Below, piece after piece: positions 11,051 to 21,982 of a stretch of 64,000 bases of DNA (within the stretch, counting starts at the first letter, position 1; the number at the start of each line of letters is the position of its first letter). Source of the DNA: Mercurialis annua. Taxonomy: Eukaryota > Streptophyta > Magnoliopsida > Malpighiales > Euphorbiaceae. Under the pieces are notes generated by a model, which was not told where the DNA came from, ran no database searches, and saw nothing but the letters and a program-made list of their open reading frames with translations. The DNA is taken from contig NC_065577.1 of the NCBI RefSeq assembly GCF_937616625.2, positions 6,861,001 through 6,925,000 on the forward strand. The letters are read 5' to 3'. The position numbers were made by a program, and so were the translations under genes.

Positions 11051-14000
11051 ATAGTCGGAATAGACCCCCAAGTCATTACTCATGATCTAAATGTAGCAGA
11101 AGCGGCGAACCCGGTGAAGCAAAAGAAAAGGAAGTTCTCGGAAGAAAAACAGAAAATAATCGCTGAAGAAGTAGAAAAACTGGAGAAAGCAGGATTCATA
11201 CGAGAAGTCCACTACCCCGAGTGGGTAGCTAACGTAGTTATCGTAAAGAAAGCCAACGGAAAAAATAGAATGTGTGTAGATTACACCGATCTAAACAAAG
11301 CGTGTCCTAAAGATAGCTACCCTCTCCCAGACATCGATCAACTCGTGGACTCTACTGCTGGACACGCAATGTATAGCCTAGCCGATGCAGCTCAAGGCTA
11401 CCACCAAATTCAGATGAAGGAGCAAGACCAGGAAAAAACTTCATTCATCACGGAGGGAGGAACTTACTGCTACACGGCAATGCCTTTCGGTTTGAAAAAC
11501 GCTGGAGCGACATACCAAAGGCTTATGAATTTCATGTTCAAAGACGAGATAGGAAAACGAGTCCAGGTGTATGTAGACGACCTAATCATCAAGAGCGAGA
11601 AAGAAGAAACCCATGCAAAAGATCTTGAAGAAACATTCAACATACTAAATAAGTTTGGAATGAAGCTGAACCCTGACAAATGCACGTTCGGTGTACAAGG
11701 CGGGAAATTCCTGGGATTTATGATATCTCAAAGAGGAATAGAGGCGAACCCCGAGAAGATCAAAGCAATTATGGACATGAAGGCACCAAGAAACATAAAT
11801 GAAGTTCAAAAACTCAACGGGCGAATCACAGCACTCGGTAGATTCATGTCCTGCTCAGCAAAAAGATGCTTGCCTTTCTTCAAAGCCCTCAAAGGAACAC
11901 AAAAATTTGAATGGAACGAAGACTGCAAGAACGCTTTCGAAGAAATAAAGAAGTTCCTCGTCACCCCTCCATTGCTCAGCAGACCGCTGAAAGGGGAGAC
12001 GCTATATCTATACATCAGCACCACACACGAGACTATCGGGACAGTGCTGGTAAGGGAAGAAGATAACGAGATGAAGCCAATCTACTACATTAGTCGAGTC
12101 CTGAAAGGCGCGGAGACGCGATACCCCGAGATCGAAAAAATGGCACTGGCCGTATTAACCACAGCTAAAAAACTAAGATACTACTTCCAAAGTCACAACG
12201 TTGTGGTAAGAACAAATCAACCATTGCGAAAGGCGATCCAACGACCAGAAACTTCCGAAAGATTAGTCTACTGGTCCATCCAACTCAGCGAACACGACAT
12301 AAGATACGAACCTCGTCCGACTCTAAAAGCACAAGCTTTGGCGGACTTTGTAGCAGAAATAACTCCAACCGAGACTGGTCAACCCAAACCAGCCTTGGTA
12401 TGGGAACTCCACGTAGATGGAGCGTCGAACGAAAAAGGAGCTGGAGCAGGAGCAATCCTCAGAGGACCCGAAAAAATCAGAATCGAATATGGAGTAAGCA
12501 TCCAATTCACCGCCAGCAACAATGTAGCTGAGTACGAAGCCCTAATCGCAGGCCTCGGCCTCGCATTAGAAATAAGAACGGAAGTCCTAAAGATCTATAG
12601 CGACTCCCAGCTGGTGGTAAATCAGGTCAAGGGAGAATATCAAGCCAAAGAAACAGGGATGATCGAATACCTGGGACAAGTCAAAACACAGCTCCAACAG
12701 CTGGAAGCACAAGGAGGACAATGGGAAATCATTCAAATCCCGAGAGAGGAAAACACCGAAGCCGACGCCATCGCCAAATCAGCATCAGAACTCGGAGATC
12801 TATTCGCTAAAATGCAGTTAAAGGAAATTCTCGAATCACCAAGCACCAGAAAAACAGAAGTCATGGAAATCGAGGAGACCGACTCCTGGATGACTCCATT
12901 GATCAAATATCTAGACCGCGGCGAGTTACCAACAGACAAAGTCGAAGCCATTCGCACCATCAGAAAATCTGCCAACTACTCTTTTCACAACGGAGTTCTC
13001 TACCGAACCTCCTTGACTCATCCATGGTCTAGGTGCGTCTCGCCTCAGACAGGAGAATCCATCTTAAGGGAAATCCACGAAGGAATATGCGGCGCGCACG
13101 AAGGAGCAGTCACCATAGCAAGAAAAACAATACTCCAAGGATACTACTGGCCGACCATCAAAGAAGACGCGAAAACATTAGTCAAGAAATGTGATAAATG
13201 CCAAAGACACGACAACAGCAGTCGTGTACCAGCAGTACCTAAAGGATCAATGGAGAGCCCGTGGCCGTTCGCCACATGGGGGATTGACATAGTTGGACCG
13301 TTTGAAACGGGAAAACATCAAGTGAAATTCCTAATCGTCGCAATAGAGCACTTCACAAAATGGGTAGAGGTAGCGCCTGTCGCAACCATCACTGCAGCCA
13401 AAGTAGAGGAATTCTTCAAGAACGAAGTAATATGCCGATTCGGCATACCCCACACTGTAATAGCAGACAACGGCAAACAATTCAATTGCAAGCGGTTCAA
13501 GGCATTTTGCAAAGGACTGATGATCAATTTGAAATTTACTTCGGTGGCGCACCCTCAGACGAACGGAATGACAGAAGTCACCAACCGAACCATAGCACAA
13601 GGAATAAAAAAGAGGCTTTCTCAGTATAAGGAGAACTGGGCAGAAGAATTATACAGCGTTCTATGGGCATACAGAACAACTCCTCGAAAAGGAACTGGCG
13701 AAACACCTTTCAGGCTCGCCTATGGCACAGAAGCAGTAATTCCAGTAGAAATTGGCATACCCAGTATCAGGGTAAACTATCTAGAAGAAGGAACTAACGA
13801 GGCTAGAACAAGGCTATGTCTAGACCTACTAGAGGAAAGAAGGGATGAAGCGGCAGCCCGAGCCGCTACATACAAGAAGCAAGCTGCAAGATACCATAAC
13901 AAAAGAATGAATTTTAGAGAATTCCAAAGAGGCGATCTGGTCTTACGAAACGCGGAAGTTGGCAGAGGAAACGCAGGAGTAAAGAAAATGCAGGCTAATT

Positions 14001-14122
14001 GGGAAGGCCCCTTCATTATAGAGGAAACTACTGGCAAAGGCGTATATAAACTAAAGACAATAACTGGGTCCATGGTACCCAGATATTGGAATATAGAGCA
14101 CCTGAGAAAGTATTATCAATAG
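11051..14122 (+). CDS. Retrotransposon pol: reverse transcriptase, two RNase H domains, integrase
   Basis: The frame is continuous with the protease ORF apart from the TAA at 11048-11050, and it has no ATG at its start, so it was probably part of one polyprotein. RT: WVANVVIVKK, DYTDLNKACPKDSYPLP, GYHQIQM, FGLKNAGATYQRLM and the catalytic YVDD. It is followed by a first RNase H-like domain (to about TNQPLRKAIQRPE) and a second, Tat-type RNase H (LHVDGASN, AEYEALIAGL, IYSDSQLVV). Integrase: HHCC zinc finger (HEGICGAHEG, KKCDKCQRH), then the catalytic core with WGIDIVGPF, ADNGKQF and the NRTIAQGIKKRL region. The C-terminus ends RYWNIEHLRKYY. All landmark residues appear present and no internal stop interrupts about 1000 codons. 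Confidence 0.95.
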   Translation: MVGIDPQVITHDLNVAEAANPVKQKKRKFSEEKQKIIAEEVEKLEKAGFIREVHYPEWVANVVIVKKANGKNRMCVDYTDLNKACPKDSYPLPDIDQLVDSTAGHAMYSLADAAQGYHQIQMKEQDQEKTSFITEGGTYCYTAMPFGLKNAGATYQRLMNFMFKDEIGKRVQVYVDDLIIKSEKEETHAKDLEETFNILNKFGMKLNPDKCTFGVQGGKFLGFMISQRGIEANPEKIKAIMDMKAPRNINEVQKLNGRITALGRFMSCSAKRCLPFFKALKGTQKFEWNEDCKNAFEEIKKFLVTPPLLSRPLKGETLYLYISTTHETIGTVLVREEDNEMKPIYYISRVLKGAETRYPEIEKMALAVLTTAKKLRYYFQSHNVVVRTNQPLRKAIQRPETSERLVYWSIQLSEHDIRYEPRPTLKAQALADFVAEITPTETGQPKPALVWELHVDGASNEKGAGAGAILRGPEKIRIEYGVSIQFTASNNVAEYEALIAGLGLALEIRTEVLKIYSDSQLVVNQVKGEYQAKETGMIEYLGQVKTQLQQLEAQGGQWEIIQIPREENTEADAIAKSASELGDLFAKMQLKEILESPSTRKTEVMEIEETDSWMTPLIKYLDRGELPTDKVEAIRTIRKSANYSFHNGVLYRTSLTHPWSRCVSPQTGESILREIHEGICGAHEGAVTIARKTILQGYYWPTIKEDAKTLVKKCDKCQRHDNSSRVPAVPKGSMESPWPFATWGIDIVGPFETGKHQVKFLIVAIEHFTKWVEVAPVATITAAKVEEFFKNEVICRFGIPHTVIADNGKQFNCKRFKAFCKGLMINLKFTSVAHPQTNGMTEVTNRTIAQGIKKRLSQYKENWAEELYSVLWAYRTTPRKGTGETPFRLAYGTEAVIPVEIGIPSIRVNYLEEGTNEARTRLCLDLLEERRDEAAARAATYKKQAARYHNKRMNFREFQRGDLVLRNAEVGRGNAGVKKMQANWEGPFIIEETTGKGVYKLKTITGSMVPRYWNIEHLRKYYQ

Positions 14123-14535
14123 ATTAATTCATGGCATGTACTTATTTCCATTTTTGAAATAAAAAGGCGATTTGGCGACAAGAAGCAAATCTTATAGGCT
14201 CGCTCGAGACCTAATACATACAATTTAACAAGAGTCGTTTGAATCTTAGTTAAAAAATAATTTAGACTCGTCCGAGTCAAATAAATAAAAGGATCCGTTC
14301 GGACCTACAAATAAATTACACCAGCAGAAGTTTAGATTAACTTCTCAAAATAACAAACGAGTTTAGATTAACTCTACAACTAAAGAAAAGTAATGGTCAA
14401 AAGATCATTATATTCACAGAAGCAAAATTACAAAGGATCCGCCTACGATCCAATACAAAAATAAGGCGAAAGCAAAAAATAAACAAAAGCAAAAAATACA
14501 AAAAAGCAAAAAATACAAAAAGAAGAAAATAAAAA
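14123..14535. other. Untranslated spacer between pol and the antisense ORF 3' end
   Basis: Contains short TCCGNNCG-type repeated words (for example CTCGTCCGAGTC, GATCCGTTCGGACC) with weak dyad symmetry and A-rich runs near 14460-14530. No ORF of interest. Confidence 0.5.
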
Positions 14536-16328
14536 TTAAGCCTTCTTCAGAGCATCTTGCTTCTGCTTATCAAGCTTCGCCTTCACCTCCTTCGCCAAAG
14601 AAGCAGGATCCAGCTGATTGACTCCAGAAAGATCGACGCCAGGATTCTGCTCCCGCAGCTTTGCCCCGATCGCCAACCGGTATTGAGTCATGACTTGGGA
14701 ATAAAAACTCCCAGAGTCACCCAAACGCCGGCGGAGACGCCCCTCTTCTTTCTTCAGATCATCCCTCTCTTTAATGAGAGCATCTGAAGAAGACTTTAGA
14801 GACTCGACTTCATCGGACAAAGTTTGAACCCGAGCCTCTAAGGCGGAAATCTCCCGAGTCTTGGGAGATACGGAGGACCTCAGCTGTTGGATCAGACCAG
14901 TCGCCTCGCCAGCTTCATCCTCCATTTTTTGTTTTTCGGAGAGCCAAGACTCCGAATCCTCCTGAAGCTTCTTCAGCTGATCCACCGCATCCCTTCGGCG
15001 GCGCTCCAAAACAGCGATGGACTGGACCACCTACAAAAGAAAGCAATAAATAAGAAAAATAAAAAAACAAATCATAATATAAAGTAAAAGAAGACAGACA
15101 TACCGAAAAACCGCCGAGACAGGCGAACTCGGCCAAACTATCGCCATGCTCGCGATCAATGGACTCGATGTCCTCTTTTATCATAATATTCTCCATGCAA
15201 GCATGAAGAATGGCGACGTTTGAAAGTCGAGGCGGATTCTGTGCGTCCGCCCAAGCTGCAAACCGAGGTGCCTCCTCGATAGACACCCCAGAAGATTTCT
15301 TCTTCTTGGGACGCTTGGCAGAAGCTCCAGCCTGGTCCTCAGCAGGACGCTTCTGGCCGGCGGTAGGCAACCCCTTCAGAGAAGGAACTGATTCCTTCGA
15401 AGGAAGCAAAGGCGACTCAGAAGTCGCAGCAGGAACTTGATCGCCAGAAGCAGGATCAAGATCCACCGAATCAGGCGTCGGATTCGGCACGGCGATCGTA
15501 GATGGATTAGGAACGCCACTAGTGACCTCGCCCATATCTACAGTCATATCGACATGAAAATTGTCAAGCAAATGTTCAAGAGAAGTCGACATCCTACAAA
15601 ACAAAAACATAACAACAAAAGATTAGAAAAATACCTTCTAAAGGAAGACCCGCCAAAAGTATTTCACGGCGACTCAAATATTGTTCTAAAAGAACGCTGT
15701 ACTTGGGCTTATCAAAACGACAATCCGACAACAAAGACAAGGCGAAGTCCTTCTCCCCATCAGCCAGATCAGGTACATCAGTAAGCGAAACCTTACTAGA
15801 AGTAAAACTCCGCGAAAAAGAGGAAAAAGAAGAATGCTGAACCAAGAAAAACTTAGGGGTCCAACCCTTCAAAGAAGACGGAAGACTAAAAAGAGACCGG
15901 TTCGGTCGACCACCAGCAAAAATAAATTCCTCACCCTTTCGGCGGGAGAAAACATAAAAATAATTAAAAAGAGCAAGCGAAGGCTCCTGCATCCGAACCC
16001 TACACGATTCCATAAAAGAACAAAGAAGGCGAATCGCGTTCGGATGCAGTTGACCCAAAGGAACACCTAAATTATGACAGACCTCTACAATTAAAGACTC
16101 TAAGGGAAACCTAAGACCCGCTAAAAGCTGTTCATGAAAAATTATTATCTTAGAAGGCGAATTGGTGCTATGATTCGCCCGATACAACTTTGCCGGTCTC
16201 AGAATAACATACGACTCAGGAAAGTTAAATTCCTCGGCATAACCAAGTATCTGCTCTCTCGACAAGGAGCTCCGGGTATATTCTAGCTCGTCACGAGCAC
16301 CCTTCGCCCCCTCAGTTACTTCTGACAT
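14536..16328 (-). CDS. Antisense extra ORF of the Tat element, apparently intron-containing
   Basis: Exon 1 is about 16328-15635 (starts MSEVTEGAKGA), with a donor at 15634. Exon 2 starts at 15593 (ATG at 15592, MSTSLEHLLDNF) and ends at 15104 with donor TCG|GTATGT. Exon 3 is 15030-14536 after acceptor TTTGTAG. Exons 2 and 3 join perfectly in phase 0 (GGFS|VVQS). Exon 1 to exon 2 with the obvious sites is off by one base, so there is another splice site, an indel, or two separate ORFs. Exon 1 resembles the plant 'putative gypsy type transposon' domain (Transposase_28 family). Exon 2 has a basic patch (KRPKKKKS) that could be a nuclear-localisation signal; exon 3 is a long charged coiled coil (LEARVQTLSDEVESLKSS). 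Antisense extra ORFs downstream of pol are known in Tat/Retand-type elements; their role is unknown. Confidence 0.75.
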
Positions 16329-16924
16329 TTTAAAAAAATTTAAAATGGGGGGGAAACACGGAGTGATGATGAAATTAAAATTCTAAAAGATCAAAAGAAA
16401 GGAAAAGACGAAGAACAAGAAGAACAAGAGGAATAAAATCAAAACTGAAAACTACCAAGAAATTAAATTAGCGAAAAGGTAAAATACCTCGCAAGCAAAT
16501 ACGCAGGATCGAAAGAAAGATAAGGAGCAACTTGAAAACGAGGAATCTTGACAGCAGAAGAAAGAAACCCACAGAAAGCTTGAAGAAATCGAAAATTTAG
16601 CAGTTGCAGAGAAAGCAAAGGTTGAAGAAGAAGGAAAATGAAAGAAAATGAGCAATTATATAGCCTGAACCAAAGAAACTGAAAAGACGAAATCCCATAA
16701 TTACAAATAAGGACCAACTAATAGCGCACGAAGACACTTGTCCTTCATCCAGTCATAACCCTCTACTGATATACAACACGTGGCAACGCAGAATCTTACT
16801 AAAGATGAAACGTCGCCCGGAATATAAAACGACTCGCCCGTATAAGAGAACTCAGCTCCAAAAGAGCTAAAATCCACTAAGGCATAAATGACAAACTACT
16901 TCAGCTCACTTGCGGGGGGGCTAA
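16329..16924 (-). other. Upstream region of the antisense ORF and polypurine tract
   Basis: Presumably holds the promoter and 5' leader of the minus-strand transcript: pyrimidine-rich on that strand and no strong ORF. It ends with a CTTGCGGGGGGG-type tract at about 16910-16920, the plus-strand primer site. Confidence 0.5.
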
Positions 16925-17514
16925 TGATGGATACCGAATCCTATTGCAAGTATTATGGAGCCGAGTTGCAGGAGATCCACTCTCAGGTGATACCGGACTC
17001 CCCCTGAAGATCCGAAGATATGAAGAAGACGCCGAATCTCTTAAGATCCGGCGACATAAAGACCGAATCCCACATGATCCGCCGACAGCGCGTCGGGTCC
17101 GGGATTCGGGTAATCAACTAAGTATGGAAATATTGTCCTATTCGGACACAAACACTACATATGGAAGGATAAGCTCTACTTTAGGAAGATAAGACTATTT
17201 AGGAAGACGTTCCTAAATAGGACTCTTATCAGATTAAGGTAGATCCCGACAAATCAGGAGAATCTCTACGATATTGCCGAATCCATATAAAGTAGGATTC
17301 ACCTGCCTAATACAACTCTACTAGATATATTCGACTACTATAAAAGGAGCACGAGGTATGCCTAGAATCGATAATTACATTCATATACTCAAAACGCTGC
17401 TCAAAGCTCTAAACTGACTTTAGCATCGGAGAGTTAATCGGACAATCACCGTCCGGTTAGCTTCTACCCTGTTTTGCAGGTCTTACTCACCGGTTCAGAA
17501 GGCAGACTCCATCA
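16925..17514 (+). repeat. 3' LTR of the Tat-type element
   Basis: About 99% identical to the 5' LTR. It has one C where the 5' LTR has AC near 16999-17003, plus about six substitutions, and is followed by the target duplication ATTAC. Confidence 0.95.
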
Positions 17515-20150
17515 ATTACTATCAAAAAAAATATATTTCAATTTTAAAAATGTAGATTTATATGATGTTTGGATTAACTATTTTATAATTATATTATTGT
17601 GGAGAAGAAAGCAACAAGAAAGCTAACTGTAGAATAACATGAGAATTGTTTTTGATGGCACCATTATTTTCCACTATAATTTATGTTTGTTAGTGAATTA
17701 TATTATATTACGACATAATTATATAAAATGGTAATTTTCCAGAAACATGTTTCGTCATTTTAATTATAACTTTACATTACAAGTTTTGACTTTTTTTTTT
17801 TCTGATTTTTTTATTTATGAAAAATATCTTTTTTTTTTAATTTCACAAATACCTTTTTCGATTTTCAATATTGGTTTTTCAGTTTTTTTGGTTCTGTCGA
17901 ACGAACCGACCGACAGTTTTTTATATAGTGTAAGATTAGTGTAGATATAGTGTTAGTTTTTATTTTTTATAGGTTGTTTTCTGGATTTTTTTTTTTTTTA
18001 TAGTGTAACAGTAGTGAATATATAGTGTTTTTATGGTGTTTATATAGTGTAAGATTAATATATATATATAATGTATAAGTAGTGTATATATAGTGTATAA
18101 GTAGTGTAGTGTATATATAGTGTATAAGTAGTTTATATATAGTGTATTTTTAGTGAATTTATGGCATTTTGTAGTGTTTTTTGTGGTTTACATCATAAAA
18201 CACTGTAAATACACCATAAATACTGCAAATGCACCATAAATATACTAAAAAACAGCAAAAATACACTATAAATACACCAAAAATACAGTAAAACGTAAAT
18301 TTATTATAAAATTACTACAAATGCACCATAAATCGATTTTTTTCTTTACAAAAATAGTGCAATAAACAAATTTATGAATAAGAGAAGACAAAATAAATAA
18401 TTATATGAATAATAGAACAATTTTACAAACAAAAAATTATAGATCTACAATAATTTATTTATAAAATATTTAATCATTACAAAAAACCTGAAAAATTACA
18501 CAAATCTAAAAACGAGTCGAGAAATTCATAGCGCGAACGGAAGAGACGAACGGACAAGCACGGACGGAAAAACGACCGGAAACGACGAAAAATGAAGTAG
18601 ACGAACGAAAGCGCGACCGGAAAGACGAACGGAAAAGTAATCGGAAGAGATAAACTGAAAATCAAATGAAAAATAAGAAGTAAATAAGAAGAAAAGAAGA
18701 GAGAAGATAGAGAAAAAAAGGTGGTTATGTAAAAATTTAACCTAAAATAAGAGAAAACTTCTTTATATAGTGGGTATTTTTGGTAAATAAGTTAGCTTAT
18801 TAGGTAACATAGGATAAGATAAAAAGATGGGGTAAAATGGTGTAAATAGTTTACCAAAAACAGGTATTTGGAAAATAATCCTTTATATAAATTATCTTTA
18901 AACCAATAAATTATATCTCAAAAAGTATAAAGTGTGGACAGCAATGTATTAAGTCAGAGGTTTAAATTTTTTCTACAAATACTCCCCTACTCTCCCAATT
19001 ATAGATATAAGAATAATAAAATATTAATAATTTATTTGATTTTTATTAATGGGCATAAATTAAGAATACCAAATTAGTTAGGTTGAAATTTTATTGAAAT
19101 TGACTGTTTATATAATTAATAATGCAACTTCTTTATTTTTAAAAATCTGTCCAAACATTTTAAGTTGGCAGGAAATCGTGAGTTCAAATTTTCTCACAAA
19201 CGCCCTATACTCTTTCTAATTATATAAAATAAATATTATCTTAAAAATAACTTTTATATAAGATATTAATAACGAATGGGAATAACTTAAGAATGGGAAT
19301 AAATTAAGAATAAGGAATTAGTTAGGTTGAAATTTTATTGAAGTTGACTGTTTATATTATTAAAAATACTAACTTTTTAATTTTTGAAAATCTGTCCAAA
19401 CATTTTAAAATTATGAATTTATCTCAGTTTGACCTGTTTGCTGGAAATTTATCTAATTTGACAAAATTAATGTAATTATTCCTATGTGATAATTAAATAT
19501 GTATCATTCTAAGAAAAATAAAAAGGAGGAATTATAGTCAAATGGATACTATACATCAGTTTTGAAAAACATTAAAAGATTCAGAAAGTTAGACAAATTT
19601 TCAAGAAAATAACTAAATTAGAATAAATTTGTAATTTTACAAAAGCTTGGATAAGTTATCAAAAAATGAAAAACAATTGACTTTTTTAGCACCGTAAAAC
19701 CTATTAAAATTAATCAAAATAAATGTAATGTGAATTTTAAATATACTTGGCAACTAACTGGATGCTTTAGAACCTCACAAATATTGTATAATCAGTATTG
19801 AAATCAGGATATCTTCACAGCCCGGGCAAAACAATTCAGAAATGCATCACTGTTTATTTTCCTTCAGAAAAATAAAAAAAATTGTAACACTATTTCATAA
19901 GAAAAATGTGTGCCACTGCATGGTTTAAGCTCAAACATAAAGCTTTACGGAGTTTAACAGAGTGAAGCAATTTAGTTTAGTGGTAAAAAGAACATATAAG
20001 CATAAAAAGTTTCATCATTTCAGCATTAGCAACATTAATACATAAAATATCAAATTAATCTGCCAAATTGATAAGTAACTAAAACTATAAATTTTAATTT
20101 ATTTATCAGTTACTAATGTAAGCTTGGACTAGATCACTAAGCTAGAACCA
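17515..20150. repeat. Flank of F-box copy B: duplicated sequence plus an inserted element
   Basis: 17560-17730 matches 23640-23815 downstream of copy C (shared ACATGAGAATT, TGAATTATATTATATT and AACAAGAA words). An extra 1.15 kb (17730-18881) is absent from copy C. 19051-19163 is repeated at 19294-19408, sharing AAATTAGTTAGGTTGAAATT- and TCTGTCCAAACATTTTAA-type words. No gene was recognised. Confidence 0.6.
17730..18881. mobile_element. 1.15-kb terminal-inverted-repeat element with internal TATAGTGTA-type repeats
   Basis: Comparison with the equivalent site near copy C (about 23800) shows this block as an insertion. Its ends are related inverted repeats (GGTAATTTTCC... and ...GGAAAATAATCC), and TTATATAAA occurs on both sides. 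Inside, many copies of a TATAGTGTA/GTATAAGTAGTG unit (about 17925-18150) are followed by the opposite-strand equivalent (ACACTATAAATACACC, about 18195-18330). A (CGAACGGAA)-like GC-richer patch lies at 18515-18640. No transposase ORF was seen. Confidence 0.6.
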
Positions 20151-20394
20151 ATGTTCAAAATACTGAACCGGTGGCCGAACCGAATAGGTCACTGATTCAC
20201 GGTTAACAAATGTAGTCTAAGTGAACCTAACCTCAACCTACAACAATGCATTTGCTGATTACATCATCAATGGAAAATTAGCAGCACATAAATGAAGCTT
20301 TTGAAGAAAAATTTGCATTATCCACTAATTAAACATCAAAGCAGACATAAGAGAGTAAATTTGTAAATGGTAGCATAAAGAAATAAACAGAAAA

Positions 20395-20545
20395 ACTAAT
20401 AGTATGGTACCTAAGTTCCGCACCTTGATTCATGATAAACAACACGTTAGTTGCATTGTGATTAGCAATGTAATAGCCAAATGACATACAGTCGACTTCA
20501 AATGACGCATGCATACGAAAAAATAGAGCCAAAACAACAGCTGAA
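20395..20545 (-). other. Exon-like conserved block downstream of F-box copy B
   Basis: On the minus strand a TTTTCAG acceptor-like site is followed by about 130 bases with an open frame (ALFFRMHASFEVDCMSF..., ending NQGAELR), then AG|GTACC, a donor-like site. The same block exists downstream of copy C with only a few residue changes. I do not recognise the protein segment. Confidence 0.35.
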
Positions 20546-20954
20546 AATACTCGAATTCAAATCCTCTTTGCTTGCATTCGAGAAAGAAAGAGCGTTAGTT
20601 GTATCTATCACTCCATGAGAGACTATGAAGCGCAGAAGTTTAACATATTTACCTTCCTCCACTATTACAGCTTCTTTCTCAGTACATCTTTAATTAGTTG
20701 CATTTCCTGCATCATGTTCTTCATGTAGTTAGGATATAATATGAATAGTAAACATAAAAAAAGTAGTAATTGTATTGGTAAAAACATTATTTCTAAACCC
20801 TCCATAATAATATAATCATCATTTTCATAAAAAATAGATTCTATACAGGTCATTGTTTTATTTTATTTTACTTCTAATCATAACACTAGAATGAACAGAT
20901 GCACCGAAAACAACATAGATAAAGCATCCCTAGTTAAAACTGAATTCCGATAAA

Positions 20955-21882
20955 TCAATCATTATCATACACCAACATGCCGAATAATAACCATTCAATA
21001 TGCTCTAAAATTTTCAGCATAATTAGTTCATATGAATCAAATACTTGTTGGACTGCTCTATCCGGTTCTATTATAATTAGCTGATAAAACTGATAAGAAA
21101 GTAGCACGATAAAGTCTTGATAACTATCATAAGAGATGTTCTTAATAAAAGATGAAGCAGAACAAAGCTCCTCTGGGAAGATATTGATGAAGCTTTGGGA
21201 AGCAAAATCAAATGAAAAAAATTCCCTCAAACGATAAACTATCATTCATTGCCCATTCTTTCTCAGCAATATTGCAACTGATAGTTTCTCTTCTTCATTG
21301 TGCAACTTGCCTAAGTTGGTCCATGAATTGTACACGCCATACTCTTTCATCGCCCATACATCATTCCGGGTACCGCTGGCGCTAACATATATATGAACAA
21401 CTCCAATTGATTGTCCATATGTGATAACAAACAACATATGAAGCCGAGCATTCTGCAAACACGGGGGCAGTAATATTTTGCGAAAGATTTCATCTCTGAC
21501 ATCAAAGACAAGCACCAAATTCTGTCTTTTATCTTCACAATCACGAGCAATCATATGCGATGCACCGTTAACAAAGGGTATAGACTGATGTTGAAAGTAA
21601 ATAGGATATGGAATTTTGTACTGTGGTGTAATATGAGTAATATTCTTCCAAGAACCTGCATTAACGGAGTAAATCTCAGCCTCAACCTTCACACAACCAC
21701 ACAACATTCTTAACACTTTGAAATCGTGAGTACTGGAATCCAAGCCAAGACTGGATAATTCATCATAAAACTCTTTGGATCTACTTAGTTTTGGTTTTGC
21801 ACACTGCAGTACATCGCAAGAGGTCCTCGTTGGGTACCCGTTTCAGAATTTCTGCTTTCAGTTCCTCAGCTAAAAATTCCAT
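20955..21882 (-). pseudogene. F-box gene copy B, internally deleted pseudogene
   Basis: The start at 21882 encodes an F-box beginning (MEFLAEELKAEILKRVPNED...), then loses about 95 codons relative to copy C: sequence jumps from LLRCTAVCK to the KPKLSRS-like position and changes frame. The F-box-associated part then reads well (SSTHDFKVLRML, KNITHITPQYKIPY, LVLVFDVRDEIFRKILLP) until a TGA right after RKNGQ at 21246, where copy C continues FMIDTG. The remaining C-terminal similarity (REFFSFDFASQSF) lies in a separate ORF at 20955-21245. Two independent lesions make a functional product unlikely. Exact ends of the remnant are set by similarity to copy C. Confidence 0.85.
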
Positions 21883-21982
21883 TATTTTCTTTGGCTGCAA
21901 TCAGGTGAACCTAGTTTGATTATAAACCCTACAATTTTCAAATTTCCATCAATTTTGGTGTTCTATGTTATTATAAATTTTA

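Larger units (their letters stand above)
9614..17514 (+). mobile_element. Ty3/gypsy LTR retrotransposon, Tat-type, lacking gag
   Basis: Complete boundaries can be read. The LTRs are 9614-10204 (591 bp) and 16925-17514 (590 bp), both TG...CA, flanked by a 5-bp target duplication ATTAC at 9609-9613 and 17515-17519. A primer-binding site (TGGCGCC...) follows the 5' LTR and a G-rich polypurine tract (about 16911-16920) precedes the 3' LTR. The interior holds a protease ORF, an in-frame TAA, a 1002-codon RT/RNase H/RNase H/integrase ORF, and an antisense intron-containing ORF. Two RNase H domains plus an extra antisense ORF are known hallmarks of the Tat lineage. No gag capsid or zinc-knuckle coding region is present: the protease frame begins about 80 bp after the LTR. 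By eye the LTRs differ at about six substitutions and one indel, roughly 1%, indicating a fairly young insertion. Confidence 0.95.

Noticed and set aside
11470..14073. Several minus-strand ORFs of 60-98 codons within pol
   Set aside because: They are shadows of a long, conserved sense reading frame.
18000..18330. Repeat field that resembles an array with spacers (CRISPR-like)
   Set aside because: Units are irregular, AT-rich and in both orientations, spacers are not uniform, and the organism is a plant.
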